The position numbers and the translations under genes were made by a program. The notes beneath the pieces were generated by a model that was given only the letters and a program-made list of their open reading frames with translations, did not search any database and had not been told where the DNA came from. Positions 1 to 14,400 of a DNA stretch of 64,000 nt are shown in pieces. Source of the DNA: Limnoperna fortunei (Eukaryota > Mollusca > Bivalvia > Mytilida > Modiolidae); NCBI GenBank assembly GCA_944474755.1, contig OX104113.1, positions 71,293,917 through 71,357,916 on the forward strand. The letters are read 5' to 3'. How positions within the stretch are numbered: position 1 is the first letter of the stretch; the number at the start of each line of letters is the position of its first letter.

Positions 1-1862
1 TCCCTTGTCAATCGTGTTGTTAGAATTGAGCACACCTTGGCTCTAATGTACACCCTTAGTGGTGTCACGCAGGTGATTATTTGTATAGTAGTAAATATAG
101 GACTATATAGGAGAATTGTAGATATAGACTTACCGAAAGAAAAAGCATGCAATCGCTCACCTGAACTTACTGCAATTAAGCGATGAAGCCTTATACATAT
201 ACAAGTCTTTGCACTGTTGAAAAATTGGTAGTAAATCTCACGAGACCGAGATACTCTAAACAAATTTTGCCAGTCGTAAGACAGTAGAGCAATTTAACCT
301 TCTTATTATAAGAAAATGTTTAAGGATTTAACAAAGCAGGCACTATAGATACGATAAACTTATTGTATAGCTGGTAGTTTCGGGGCGAATTTTAAATACT
401 CGTCATTTTAATACATTAAAAATATAGACTCAAATTCAAATAACTCCTTAATAATGCGATAAATTACTGGTATCGTCTTCTTAGAAATAGCTTAAAATAT
501 TTATATGCACATACGTTGCCAAATGAGGCGATATAATCTATTTGATGAGGAATGGTTATCCGATTTTACACTTTGGTGATAAATCTTGTTGCTTTGAACT
601 GCCCCAGAATATTATATTATGTATTTTAACAGCTTTTTGATTGGTAGAACTCAGTATGCCGACTTGGCTCCATCAGAGCAAAATGGTACCAACTTTGAGG
701 AATCAATATCCTCCTAGTTCTAACTCGGATCTTTTAAAGATGTACAGTGGAAGTTTTTCCTGGATTTAAAACATTTTAAAACTTATATGACACTGTCGCT
801 CAAAGAATCTGGCGTGAAAGATGTCAGTTCGACATGATTCATACAGATTCAAACTAATGTTGTTTCAAGAACTTAAATATTAAATAAATGTAAAGCATTT
901 AACGGAAATGCGAAGAGGAGCAAATTACTAAATTTACTTGTAAATAGCATTCGTAATTCATCCTATTGAACTAGGATCCTCTCGGGTGTCAGAAGATCAT
1001 TTTTCACCTTTTTAAAGGTAATACTGCTTTTGATGGGGACATACTTCAATTCTCAGAAATAAGGAAATAACTGTGAAGTACAGGGAACTCTAAAGATGTA
1101 ACACAATTTATTGATAATACACAAAAAAAATAAGCTTTATTCACAAAATAGTAGAAAAATTTTTCAGGCGAAATGGTTAACAGGATGAAATAGTGTAAAT
1201 AAGTGGACATGATGATCTTCACTGTAAAACAGCTGTATGTGGCTATTGCTATTGTATACAATAAAAGACCTTACATAATAAATGGAATGTTTTAATTTTA
1301 GCCATTAACAAGACAGGACATTATATTGCACAAGACAAATAAAAAAAATCGTTACATGTACTAAATCAGAGGATATGTTGTAAAACAAAACTATAAATAC
1401 TCCAGACTAAGTGTTGTGCATGTTGGTACATGTATACATTGATGTAATTTCATCCATGTATTAAGTTTTTAAGCATGCACATAGTTTTAATTATTAAATT
1501 CAAAATAAAATCAAACAATTGCTTTGCACTATTGCATATTTAATAAAATAATATGTTTTAACACATGTAGTAATAGACTGAAAAAGAAAAACTAAATAAA
1601 AACAACTACTTTCAAAATGTTGGGTTATTTTCCATTAAGCCATAAAAAGGTAAATAATAAAAATATATAAATAGCAAACAAACATATAACCAAGAAATGT
1701 GTACACACTAAACTCACGTGTAGGTACTTAAAATACAAAAAACCCATGGTTAAAGTTAAAAAAAAAATCACTGAAAAATTGAATAAAAATATGCATTGAT
1801 ACTACCTATTATACAGTGAGGTCTATTGTTATTAATGACACCAAAAATACTCTAGTTATTAG
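1..1862. other. AT-rich non-coding DNA, nothing recognised
   Basis: No exon with plausible splice sites, no long reading frame and no repeat shared with the rest of the window was seen. The short open frames here are low-complexity. The stretch lies far downstream of the ACER3 stop codon on the minus strand. Confidence 0.5.
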
Positions 1863-3937
1863 AAAACTAGAGGCTCCCAGGAGCTTGTATTGCTCACCTG
1901 AACCTGAAACCAAACAACCCTTTTTTATCCAGCTTTTCTTTGCTATAAGGAATTGCCCAACACTTCTGCAAAAGTCATTAATGTTTACCTTTTAAGGGAA
2001 ATAACTCCTATAAGGAGGAGCTTTTGATGCTTAGAGGAAGAAGGGAGGTTCACCTCAAATAAGCTGTACCTGTTATACTTTTTTAACTATCAGTCGAAAA
2101 CTCTCTCAACCCCCCCCCCCATTTTCTATTTTAAGCCAACGTAGCTATGTAGGTAGCCAGGTGTCATGATTTGCACAATTTTGGTAGAGGACATCCTAAA
2201 GATGATGTGTGCAATGTTTCAAAGCAGTCCTTTAATGGGTTAAAGATTTTTTAAAATCAAGTAAAATTTATTAAAAAAATGTTCAAGGAGAATAATTCCT
2301 AAACGGTTCATCAGACAATCTTGACCCTAAGTCATTTTTGTAGCCCTCATAGAGCAGAACAATTAAGCAATGCTAACTTTTTCTCTAGTTCTAATAATTT
2401 TCAAGATTTTGAGGCAAAAATGTCAAAAATAATCAATTTTGACAATTAAAGGGGGGGGGCCTCGGTGGCCGAGTGGTCAAGGTAGTTCGTCTTCTATTGA
2501 TCACGTGGTCTGTCAACACTGAGATTGCGGGTTTGATTCTCACTGCAGGCAGGGTGTACTCGACTCCAATCTTAATTGACAAGGATTGCCAGTTTTCCTA
2601 CCGCAGGTCGGGGGTTTTCTCCGGGTACTCCGGCTTCCTCCCCCAATAAAAACTGGACGCCATGATATAGCTGAAAAATTGCTGAAAGTGGCGTTAAACA
2701 TCATCAAACAAACAAAAACAAACAATTAAAGGGCAATAACTCCTATAAGGAGTCCTCATACAACTTCAACCCAATGGAGTGTTTCGTAGAGCTTTTGATG
2801 CAGATGAAGGCATATCTCTTCGGTTTTCCTGTATCTGTTACACTTTTTTAAATATAAGCCAAAAACTGTATTTTACCCCCCCTCCATTCTACTTTTAGCC
2901 ATGGCGGCCATGTTGGTTATTCTGCAGCAATGGTTGGTGCAAACTTGGTTGAGGACATTTGACGGATGATGTGTACACAGTTCCAAAGCAGTACTTTCAG
3001 TGGTTTCAGAGGAGATCTTTAAAAAATCAATTAAAACCGATTAAAAAAAACAATTCAAGGGGAATAACTCTTAAACGGTTCATCAGATAATATTAACCCT
3101 AAAGTCATTTTTGTAGCCCTCATAGAGCAGAACAATAAAGCAATGCTAACTTTTTCTCTAGTTCTAATAATTTTCAAGATTTTGAGGCAAAAATGTCAAA
3201 AATAATCAATTTCGACAATTAAAGGGCAATAACTCCTATAAGGGGTCATCATACAACTTTGACCCAATGGAGTGTTTCGTAGAGCTTTTGATGCCGATGT
3301 AGGCATGTCTCTTCGGTTTTCCTGTATCTGTTATACTTTTTGCACTATAAGCCAGAAATTGTATTTTGAACAACCCCCCAGCCATGTTGGTTAATCTGCA
3401 GCCATGGTTGGTGCAAACTTGGTTGAGGACATTTGACAGATGATATGTACAAAGTTTCAAAGCAGTACTTTCAGTGGTTTCAGAGGAGAAGATTTAAAAA
3501 AATCAATAAAAAGCGATTAAAATTAACAGTTCAAGGGGAATAACTCTTAAACGGTTAATCAGACAATCTTGACTCTAAAGCCAATTTTGTAGCCCTCATA
3601 CAACTTTGACCCAATGGAGTGTTTTGTACAGCTTTTGATAGATGGAAGGTCTCTTTGGTTTTCCTGTATCTGTTATACTTTTTGAACTATAAGCCAAAAA
3701 CTGTATTTTGACCCCCCTGTTCTATTTTTAGCCATGGCGGCCATGTTGGCTGGTCTGAGGCCATGATTTGTGCAAACTTGGCAGAGGACATTTTACTGAT
3801 GATGTGTGCAAAGTTTCAAAGCAATCCCTTCAGTAGTTTTGGAGGAGAAGATTTTTAAAGAAAAGTTAACGACGACGACGACGGACGCCAATTGATAGCA
3901 ATAGCTCACATGACCCTTCGGGTCAGGTGAGCTAAAA
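1863..3937. repeat. Composite dispersed repeat with about 3.5 internal tandem units
   Basis: The left end reads actagaggctcccaggagct followed by a gctcacctga motif. The right end has a GAC trinucleotide run and a short palindrome around cccttcggg, then caggtgagct, the complement of the left-end motif. Inside, a unit of roughly 490 bp recurs. Anchors are ctcctataagg near 2011, 2740 and 3232; the ttttcctgtatctgtta block near 2823, 3318 and 3659; and the aaacggttcatcagacaat block near 2300, 3073 and 3550. I read it as a non-autonomous bivalve mobile repeat that grew by internal duplication. Its superfamily cannot be told from this sequence alone. Confidence 0.7.
2454..2721 (+). mobile_element. 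tRNA-derived SINE, full length, 12-bp target-site duplication
   Basis: The head contains a pol III A box (tggccgagtgg) and a B box-like motif (gggtttgattctc), as in a class II tRNA such as Ser or Leu. The body is the block shared with the SINEs at 10306 and 24251 (ctgaaaaattgctgaaagtgg), and the tail is CAAA-rich. It is bracketed by acaattaaaggg at 2442-2453 and 2722-2733. The host repeat has an uninterrupted copy of this site near 3216, so the insertion point is clear. Confidence 0.9.
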
Positions 3938-6900
3938 ATATACTATACAAATTTTTTTTTTTCGTTATTTGTGGTCAAGGTCTGATTTGTTAGTTGATAG
4001 CCATGTACCATATTATTGTACACATCAACAAGGAAAAGTCTAACTAAATTTAGATAAACAGGAATACATTATTCATATAAGGTTAAATTTTTGATCATAA
4101 TAATTCCTAATATTAAAAGATATGACAAACAACAGTCGATATGTGTTTGGTTCAAGTTGTACGAGAAGACAAACTTTTAAAAACACTTTAAACCTATTTT
4201 TAATACAAAAATGTGTCATAAGGATATCCTTGTACTAAAATAATGAATTACTTGGTGTTACAATGCTTTATCTCCCTTCTCCAATGAACAATAGCAAGAA
4301 AACCAGTAATATCATATACAAGTAAAATTTATACATTTAATATACTCAGTATATTATCAAAATTTTAAAACATTTCTAGGGGATATTTTGTTCACTAAAT
4401 ATTTATTGCGACTTAAGGAGCAAATACCATGTCAACTACTTATTGTCCTTTGTCACATTGGAATCTAACTACAAGTACCTGAATTTATTATTACAGGTAA
4501 GTGATGTAATGCAAAATGTTCTTCCTTTTTTTTAATATAAATTTAACTTTTTAAATAAGTTTACAATCATTGTTTCTTATCTTAATTGTATGTAACCAAC
4601 CGGGAAATGTGTTATAAAACAAGAACAAGCTTGTATGACTATAAAGTGTTCACTAAATAATATCTTTAAGCATATTATAAAGTAAAATAAATGAGTATTG
4701 TTCAGTTACAGTTTATAGAGTTATGCCCCTTTCAATGGTAATGTAAAATCTTGTTTTTGAGAAATGAAATTATTTTGTCATTGTTCAGCATGATATAAAA
4801 TTGTAGCAAATGGGGTGACCTTTGGACATTAATAAATATTTTACTTTACAATATCGTTTTATCTTGTATTTGGAAAGACATTGGGACAATGGTACATATG
4901 AGTGTGGGTAAAGCTGGAAGCAATTAGAAGGTGAACCAGGAGTGACAGGATAGAAACTGTCAGTGGTTGAAACATAGAGTAATGAAACAAGAGGAGGAAA
5001 GTGTGAATTTCTGAGCTTTCATACATGTACAAATACAAGCATAGAACATTTAACACATACAACACATTCTTCTGACTGGAGTACAGTTTTAGTCTGTCTG
5101 GGAACATGAACGGTAAATTGTAAATAAATGAAAATAAAACATTGTTGACATAACTGGTCTGGATTAAACCATTAATTTCATAATATATAATTATCAACAT
5201 ACATGTAACATAACACTAGTGAATATCAAAAAAACATTTCTCTTCAAATCTGAAACAAATGTTTAAATACAAACTGGTCCTGAAATCTTTTTCTACATTT
5301 CCTCAAAATTGATACAATGAAAATTTATTGGTTTTCTATTGTTATTAGCCATCTTTTTATAGTGACAGGTTACGAAACTACACAATTAAAATTAAAGTTT
5401 CCTAATTTTCAAAAAAGTCTAACATAATTTTGATATAAAATAGAAACAAACTGCCAGTCCTTAACCTGATGAACCCATATTCTAACAATTATAACCTCAC
5501 AAACAGAAATGTAAAGGATGTTAACAATGTGTTTTATAAATGAAGTACAGTACTAGGAGTATTTCTGTGACTAAAGTGAGAAACACAAACACCAAACTAG
5601 CATATCTTAGACACACACAAAAAGGATTTCAATCCTGGTTCAAATACAAGAATCTTCTGAGGGAAATAATGTGACCATCTTTTACTGTCACCTGTGTTTA
5701 ATTCTATATTCATCGTTAATAGCAGGCAACACTTTCTAGTAATTTCTCAAAAGCATTTCAGTTCTTGTAGAGTTCTTACTATTAATCAACCTAATTATGG
5801 AAAATATCAATTGGAACACAAACAGTATGACTATGATATCACTATGGCAACCTACATTTATAAGCTGATAAAACAACATATACAAATATGGACCTATATA
5901 TAACATAGGTGTTCAATCATATCAAGTAAAAACAGCAACAAGAAACCACAAACAATTAACTTTGATAACAAAATATGCTGGAACAAATGCCAAATAAATA
6001 AAGATGTGTAACATCATAAGCATCTTTTATTCCTAATAATGTAAAACAATTTTAGGGGGAGATGGATGTAAAACAATATATAACAATTTGTTTGAATAGT
6101 TAAATGACAACATTGAATTATTTTTCTTTTCTGATAATGTCATATTTTTGAAAAAACATATGTAATTTTAGGAATGTAATGTGTTTACAATTGGTTTAAA
6201 TATGTTGCTAAATAAAGGTAAGTTAATGTGATATACAATTGTTTAAAACAGAACATGAAAATATGTAGTACACAACCAATGATTAGTGTTCACCACAAAT
6301 ACCATGCCATATTATATATATAACTACATTATAAATCAAAATAATTATATCTAATCTACGTCATAAAATTCAATTTTGAAAAAAAATAAATTAAAAATAT
6401 TACAAAGCAACACTCTAAAAATAACATATGCACCTCATCATTTGTATGCTTTATAGTCCAATGTAATAGTAGTGTATCTTTATAAAAAGCACCCTACCAT
6501 ATAATTTCAAAATATTAAATATTTAGGGTGTCTTAATTTTCTAAGTTTTATAAGCATTTTGTTGTTTTTGAAAGTTGTGTATTTTTCTTCTCTGCTCTAC
6601 TGTTATGGTGTTTATATTTTTCTACATTAGAGCTGATGTCACTTACATTTTAAAAATGTAACTACAATTTGTTTGCATGTATAGTGACCATCCTGACAAG
6701 AACAGGTATTCACTGTCATGTTGACCCCAGAGTTGTGAGGATCAGAACCAAGATAATACTCAAGTAGATATAAATAATACAAAAATACAATTTGATGTGT
6801 GTGTGTGTGTTAGAAAATGACCACAAACAAAACTGAATTGTTTGTAAACTTTAGAAATTTCTGAAACTGAGTTAAAAAGAATTGTACACAAGGCCCAAAA

Positions 6901-8349
6901 ATATTTAATCTACCATGTGCTGGTATAAATTTCTTAACTAAATTAGACACAAAACTACACATAGCTGGACTATAACTAAAGTTGAGGTGGTCCCTAGGTT
7001 ATAAATTGTGGACTCTACCTTCACAAATGTAAATGGCACATTGAACAAAACAAAAAAATATAAACAAAATCTATTAAAAAAATAATTGGTATCACATATT
7101 TATCTGGTGTTTTTCCTAAAATAAAAGTTTCAGTTTCTCTGATCTCAGGACTTGTCATTTGAATTAGTAAATGTACTCCCTCGAAAGGTCAAAATTTGAC
7201 TGTTTAGGAAGAAATGAGTTGTCTAAGACTTCAATAACTTTTGTTGACATTTTAAATTATTGAATTTGGTAAGGGCCGTTCTAATCTGTTTCTATTTGTG
7301 TGTTAATTTAGGGCTGTTCAAAAAATCTTTCTATCAGGTGTCTCAAGCCACTTATCATCATTAGAAATGTATGCCTCTGTGCTCCAAGTAAAATTTGCTC
7401 CAAATACCATGTTAGATAGAAACAAATATAAATGAGTGTTTAATAACCACCATGTATATTTCTCCTTAACACCTTTATGCCAAACACGCCATTAAAAATG
7501 TATTACTTTTAAATACATTTAATTTTCAAGTTACTGTGTAACTTTTCAATAAATTAGCAGCTGATAATGACTAGCTGGTGTGCTGACTAAGTATGAAATA
7601 TATAAACTAGTAGTGTTCAGAGTTTCATTAATTTAGTGATATAATAAAAATATACTATATAACCATGATTCTCTGGGTAAGGCACTATCTTCAATATTGC
7701 CCAGGGTTTTCTACTTAACACTAGTATAATTGTTTAAATAATTATAGATACTATATTGTTTTCAATAATCTCAAATTGCAAATAAACTGGGCATACACAG
7801 CAAAAAAATACCATAAAAACTTGAATAATGAATCACACTGATGCATAAACAGTTGAAAAGAAAAAATCCATTTATCATCTAAATTGAGATGACCATTTGT
7901 GACTTCTATAATTTCTTTTTATTTTGCATAAATGAAATTCTGAATCCATTGTTATATTTGTGTAATATTTCACATTCAACTTTTAATTCTTCAGATTCTT
8001 CATTTAATTTTAACAGTAAATGATCCGATTTGAAGAAAATGTAAGTTGAACAAAAATATAGTTTTTATTGATATATACACAAATACTGCATGCAATAAGG
8101 GATGCAAATAATAATTCTTTTCATAAGGTGACAATTATGTCAATCTCTGTATCTTTGTGTTTCATATTCCAATTTTTTATAGTAACTTCAACAAATTTGT
8201 ATCAACAAATTTTTAAAATACCCGTTTGACCAAACTATGAGCTTTATATATATATAGATATAATCTTACAAGTATGTTTCCTATCAATAATTATAAATAA
8301 GTATAATAAAATTAGACAACTCTCGAAAGATCTGCACAAAAATAAGACG
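3938..8349. other. AT-rich DNA downstream of ACER3; may include its 3' UTR
   Basis: No coding exon was recognised. On the minus strand it follows the ACER3 stop codon at 8350-8352, so its right part should contain the 3' UTR. Several TTTATT strings on the plus strand (for example 8064-8069) read as AATAAA poly(A) signals on the minus strand, but the one used cannot be chosen. A (TG)8 microsatellite lies at about 6796-6811. Confidence 0.4.
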
Positions 8350-8406
8350 TTATGTCTTTGCTCTGCCATTGGTTATTCTAATGTATGGCCAGACACCTTT
8401 CCAATA
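8350..8406 (-). CDS. ACER3: ACER3 exon 11 (C-terminus, stop)
   Basis: Encodes [18 protein letters not shown] and a TAA stop at 8350-8352. GVWP corresponds to GIWP in the human protein. Acceptor catttcag. Of the three frames only this one continues the homology. Confidence 0.9.
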   Translation of the reverse strand, partial: YWKGVWPYIRITNGRAKT

Positions 8407-11400
8407 CTGAAATGTAAGAAATATATTTTATATATAATGTATATACAACTTTGATACATTTTTACATAGAAATTCATTTACAAATTGTTGGTTTAAAATG
8501 TGGACACATGAAGGTAAAAAGCACGAAAATAGGAGTCATCCAAACAAAGAACTCCAACATTAACTGACAAATATCTGCTGAATATCTGTAAATGTTAAGG
8601 TGAAAAAAAACAGAAAACTGTTATACTTAAGAAATTTACCATGACCAAAGGCCATAGTTTTGTTAAAAATCATCAGACGGATCGCAAAACAACAATCAAA
8701 CTAGATCTTTAACTTGTGATGGTTGAAATGGCAAACCGAGTCCAGAAAACATGATTGCAATAGACTCCCTCAGTCTGGTAAAAACCAATTCATAAATTCT
8801 TAGGAATAAGAACCCAATCCTTTTGAAGCAACCGTTTTTCTATTTTCAAGTACTTTATAAAAAGTTAATTTTCTTTTAATAAAGTTTTATTTATATAAAA
8901 ATGCTATGGATTTGAATTATGATAAAGTGATAAAAGAACTCTTTAAATTTGTGGTAGTAGTTAAGCATAACATACCTTAATTTCTGGTTTACTTCCTAAA
9001 ACCAGATACCTCAAGTAAGCACTACACAAAAAAAAAATACAAAAAAATTGTTGTATAAGACCTATTTAACACAAATCTTTTAACAATCAAATAAAATTAA
9101 TATGTTCATAAATACTTTGTTATGAATGTTGTTGACAAGAACATTTAAGTAGAGTAATAAAATGTACATAAAAAGAAACACTGTGCATTCCTTTACCTGT
9201 ATTGATGTTGTTGAGCTGTTACCAGGATTATTGTAATGTTGTGGGTATACATTAAAGGTAAATACTTGCAGGTTTTAAATTCAAGAAATATACTGGTTTG
9301 CAATTTTTTTAATGTTTTATTTTTCAAAATTATTAAATTATAATTGTTTAATAAATGAAGCAATAATTTCCATGCTTCTAGTCATCAAAAATAGTCTTGT
9401 GACAAATATTTAAATTTTAAAGTCTAATAATGCATTGTTAACACTGTATGTAGTCATCTGGAGACAATAACATACCTATAGAGCACTGATAGATATGTTC
9501 CAGTACCGGCTAAGATGTGCCACCATGCATGAAGTTCAAATAATGGTGAAAATGGTCCTAAAGTATTACTTCTGAAAAATCTGCAAAATAAACACAATTT
9601 AGTGTTAATGTAAAATTTCTTATTGTGTGTGTTAATTAGAATTCATATCAATGATTGTATGAAATTTAAGAAGTTTATTGTAAAACAATAGGTAAATTCT
9701 GGTCATTGACATAAATTTATAGATCCAGATTTTCAAATGCTACTGAAACCTTAAAAACTATTGTTATTTTAACATCACCATTATACTTTGCATACAAGTT
9801 CTTTTTCCACATGCATGTACCCCCAACATCATTTGTCACAAATTTGCATAGCATAAAAACAATTATTTTTATTGGTTTCATTACACTTTTATATATCAAT
9901 GTAATAATTTGAAACGCTACATTCTGGTCAATCATTTCTCTTATTACCTAAGGATACAAAATTTATATCAAAGAAAGGTGTTCCACTTCCCTCAAGCATA
10001 ATATTGTATATATGCAGGGGCAACTAGATATCGGCGGTACCCATCTCTGTGGGCCGGCCGACCTTGAGGTCAAGGTCAAAAACCATGGTATGCGACACAT
10101 CGCCTTGATATTATCTATCTACATTCCAAATATCAAAAGCCTACCTCAAAAGATCAAAAAGTTACTGCCCAGACACCATTAGTTGGGAAGGACGCAAAGA
10201 CGGACAGACTGATCACTATAGGGCATCTGCCACAAAGTAGCGGGCCCTCATTTAGTTTTGTACTGTTCAAAGATTGAAAGACAATGAGGGTTTGAGCTGT
10301 TAATTGTTTGTTTGTATGAACGGTTTTTTAACGCCACTTTCAGCAATTTTTCAGCTATTTCATGGCATACAGTTTTTATTTGGGGAGGAAGCCGAAGTAC
10401 CCGGAGAGAACCCCTGACCTGTGGTAGGAAAACTGGCAATCCTTGTCAATTAAGATTGGAGTCGAGTACACCTTGCCTGCAGTGAGAATCGAACCCACAA
10501 TCTCAGTGTTGACAGACCACATGATCAATAGTAGACGAACTACCTTGACCACTCGGCCACCAAGGCCCCGGAGCTGTTAATTCATCCTATTTCTAGGATA
10601 TTGTTGATATATATTTTTGATAAAAATTCATGTGGTAAAATTTCCCATTTTTTTTTCCTTTTCTTGGGCATAACCCCAACAAAATGATCTATTGGTGCTA
10701 ATTTTTTCACTTGTCTTTGATGCTTTTTATATAAACAATTGATTTAAATTTCATTAAAATATTTCAAAAAGTGTAGACTAAAAGGGGCACAACTCCTACA
10801 AAAACAGCAAAAGTCTGAAATGGCCATGTTGGAAATCAAGTGCTGTCATAAATGGTGAATGGTCTACAATTTTTTGGAAGGTTTTGGGTCATTGTCAAAA
10901 AATTTAGAAATGGATTACACATAAACTATACCATCATGTATATAGTGTGCAAAAACCAAAACTAAGTTCTATTGTCTAGAAAAACGGAAATCAAACCTTG
11001 AACATTTCCTTAATAAAAGGCAAATAACTTCAATACATGTGCAAACTTTCTGTGAAGTTTCAGAGATCTGAGTTCAAAACTGTAGGAATAGTTGATTACA
11101 CAAAACAGATACCTTTTTTCCCTGCCTGTCAGCCCATCCATCCAACTTCCCTATAATATAACCCAGGTTTGCACTTAATGCAACTTAACCAAAAATGATC
11201 GATATGTGCTTATTTTCGAACTTGTCCAAAATATAATTTATCATAATCATTTGATTTTATAAAAATCTTATTAGAACAAGTGTGGACTGTTGGCACGCTC
11301 ACAAAGCGATACCCCTGCTTCGCTTTCAAGCCCAATTATCTCCCCTTAATTATATCCGTGGCCAATAAAAATCCTTCATGCGCATCTCTATATAATGTAC

Positions 11401-14400
11401 TTCCTTTACACTAAGTTTCTTTAAATTCATCAAGCGGTTCAGGAGGAGTTGCCCCTTAAAAGGGATGTGGATAGACGGACAGGGTGTTTCCTATATCCCC
11501 CCCCCCCCCCAAAACAATTTTGGGGAGGTGGGGTGCACGTAGGGGTGAGGTATACAAATTTAAGCTTCCAATTAAATTGTTCTTATAATTCAAATTCATT
11601 GGGACATAACTTCCACAAAACTTAACAACTGGTGCACGATTTTCAAACTGGTCCAAGACATTGTTGAAATAAACATTTGATATCTGTAATTGATCAGCAC
11701 AAGAGTGATTCACACACAGGGTGTTTATGTATAATCTTTTTTAAGTCACTTCTGTTCAACTGATTGATTGACTGAATGTCTGCTTTATGGCAAGTGAGCA
11801 GTATTTCAACTATATTCAGGACAAGAACAAGTTAACAAACAATTAATTAATGGAATATGGGGGTGGGATGGGACACAGGGAAGGCAACTTAGAAAAACAC
11901 TGGAAAAGTATGGAGTTTTGGGTAGTAGTGGGGAGACTTTAGCCTTTTGTAGTGGCTACAATGAGCATACTTTTTTTATAAAGTATAATAGTCAATTATA
12001 CAAACCTAAGTCCAGGGCAGAAATTTTGATCTATATTCCACAGAATAAAACCTGAACCATAAGTTACAGTTGCTACAATAAATACGGCTCTAGCTTCATG
12101 ATATTTCCTGGAAAAAAAACAGGCTTCATTAGGAATGCCTATTATTTTGGTCTTGTCTTTGTATATTCTGACTAGAGTCGCTTTTGTATTTTGCAGTTTT
12201 TATTTTGTGTTAGTGTACAACACATTTCTACAGGTATGTTTTGAGACATGAAGGTTTACATGTCTGTGTCCCATTTTATGCTCTCATTATGTATTCTTTT
12301 TGTTGTCTGTATTTTTAATTTTGGTGATTTGTTGTCATGTGATTAATTTAAGTGAGAAGCTTGTGTTTATTTTAACTTATTATTTAATAGTTATTTATTA
12401 CAACATAATTCTTTTTTATAGATTATATTATGTTCATAAATCTTTTCCACTGTATATGCATTGTTTATTATAGCAAAAAGTTATAACTTTCATAGTTTTG
12501 ATTTTAATGAATAAGCCTAATACAAATCATTAAAATATTTATTTGTATGATGAAAATGTCATTACAGTTGGTAAATGTTATATAAGAGATTAAATCAAAG
12601 TGTAAGCGAATATATATAGAGTAAGAAGAGCTTGTTAAAAAAACCTGTAATGTAGAAATGTTACAGGTTATTTATCAAAAAGAATTCTAAACCTTTAATA
12701 TACAAGTCTATGATTGATTTAAATGGTACTACAGTTTACTATTCTAGCTCATAACTTAAGAGAAAAATATTTACTTTTCATTTGTCTCTTATATAAGAAA
12801 TTAATATTGCATAACAGTACCTACCTGAAATTGTTTACACAGACTAAAACCATCAATACCACAACTAAACCATATGAACACTGAAAAATACAAACAATGA
12901 TTGGCTACATGAAAGATCAGTTGTTATGCAAAATTTATGTGTTTATGAATAATGCTAAACCTTTGAGCAAATTCAAGTTTACATTTACAAGGGCAGACAA
13001 TGTTCAGACAGAAAAAAGAGCTAAATTGCTTATATATAGTATTTGAAGGGAGACTACTGTATGTACATGAAATCAAACTTTTTAGATATATCAAAAATAA
13101 TAAATGCTATTGTTTTTCAAGGAAAACCAAGTTTTGTAACAGTCTGATCAATGAATGAGGGGTGGTACAATAGGATACAATTTTAAACTGAGGACCTAAT
13201 CAAGGATCATCCATATGAAGTTTTAATTGCTTAAGTGGTTTTAGAAACATCTATGAGATATGTAAAAATTCTACAAGATGAGGCTTAACAAACAATTGAA
13301 CCTTGATAAGTGTACAGTAAAATACAAATTCATGTTTCGTTATTTGTCAAATGCTTAAATATTTACTGAAACAGGCATTTTTATGATAACAGTTCAAGCA
13401 AATGGAATTCATACAAAAATAAAAGTTAACCCTTCAAAAATATTGTACCAGCTTACACTCATATATTAATTTTTTTGTTCAAAATATCTATAAATATATT
13501 AGTTGTACTTTACAATTTTAGAAACATTTAGAAAAGTACTGATATATTTTTTATACTAAATCTTCATTGCTTGTTGTCTTAGAATGAGCATTATGCACCT
13601 TTATTATACATGTATTTATAAATTTACTCACCTGGAAAAACAGAACATGTTTTGTATGTAAATAGACCTGCAATAAAAAAGAAATGTATGAAAAAATGTC
13701 ATCCACCTTGCAATTGACAAAAATGTTTTCACAAATTTTCTTGCTCTTGATAAATGTACCTCTACATACTAATTTTTCTAAGCTTTATATATATGTACAC
13801 TTGTTTATAGCTCTATGGCATGTCATATTTTGTTCCTACATTTCCAAGCATACATGTGCATGTTCCTGCATAAAAGAATCAGTTGAAGGTATTTTTATGT
13901 CAGTCAGGTTTTTTTGTATTTACCTGTTTGTTTAGAAAGTGGAGGGGGTTAAAAAAAAATTCTTCTAATCAGAATAATTTGTTATTTATCTTAATTTTGT
14001 TACAATGAATACAGACAGTAGCATTTTGATGAGATACTACAAAACCTGTCCTCTCATCACCCATTATATGTGGAAAATATATCCCTTCCCATAATTCAAC
14101 AAGTTTTAGCCAATCACTTTTTAAATCAGTCTTTCTTACTTACTCTTCTATTTTTAATACATGTAGTTGCAATAAAATACATATATTTTTAACTGATTTT
14201 AATTATTTTGTAGCTATCTTATGACAGTAACAATGCCTTAATACAAGTAAATGTCTTAACACTAGATGTAAACTCTGATACTTACAACTGTGACAAAAAG
14301 ACAGTAAAGTGAAAGCACTATCTTCAACTGTATATTTTGATGATTACGAGGTTTGTCTACTTCTAGACTGAAAAAATAGTTCATAACAAAAGATATCAAT

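Noticed and set aside
2454..2560. tRNA gene (Ser/Leu-like A and B boxes)
   Set aside because: The tRNA-like part continues into the SINE body and is flanked by target duplications; the same holds at 10470-10570 and 24400-24499.
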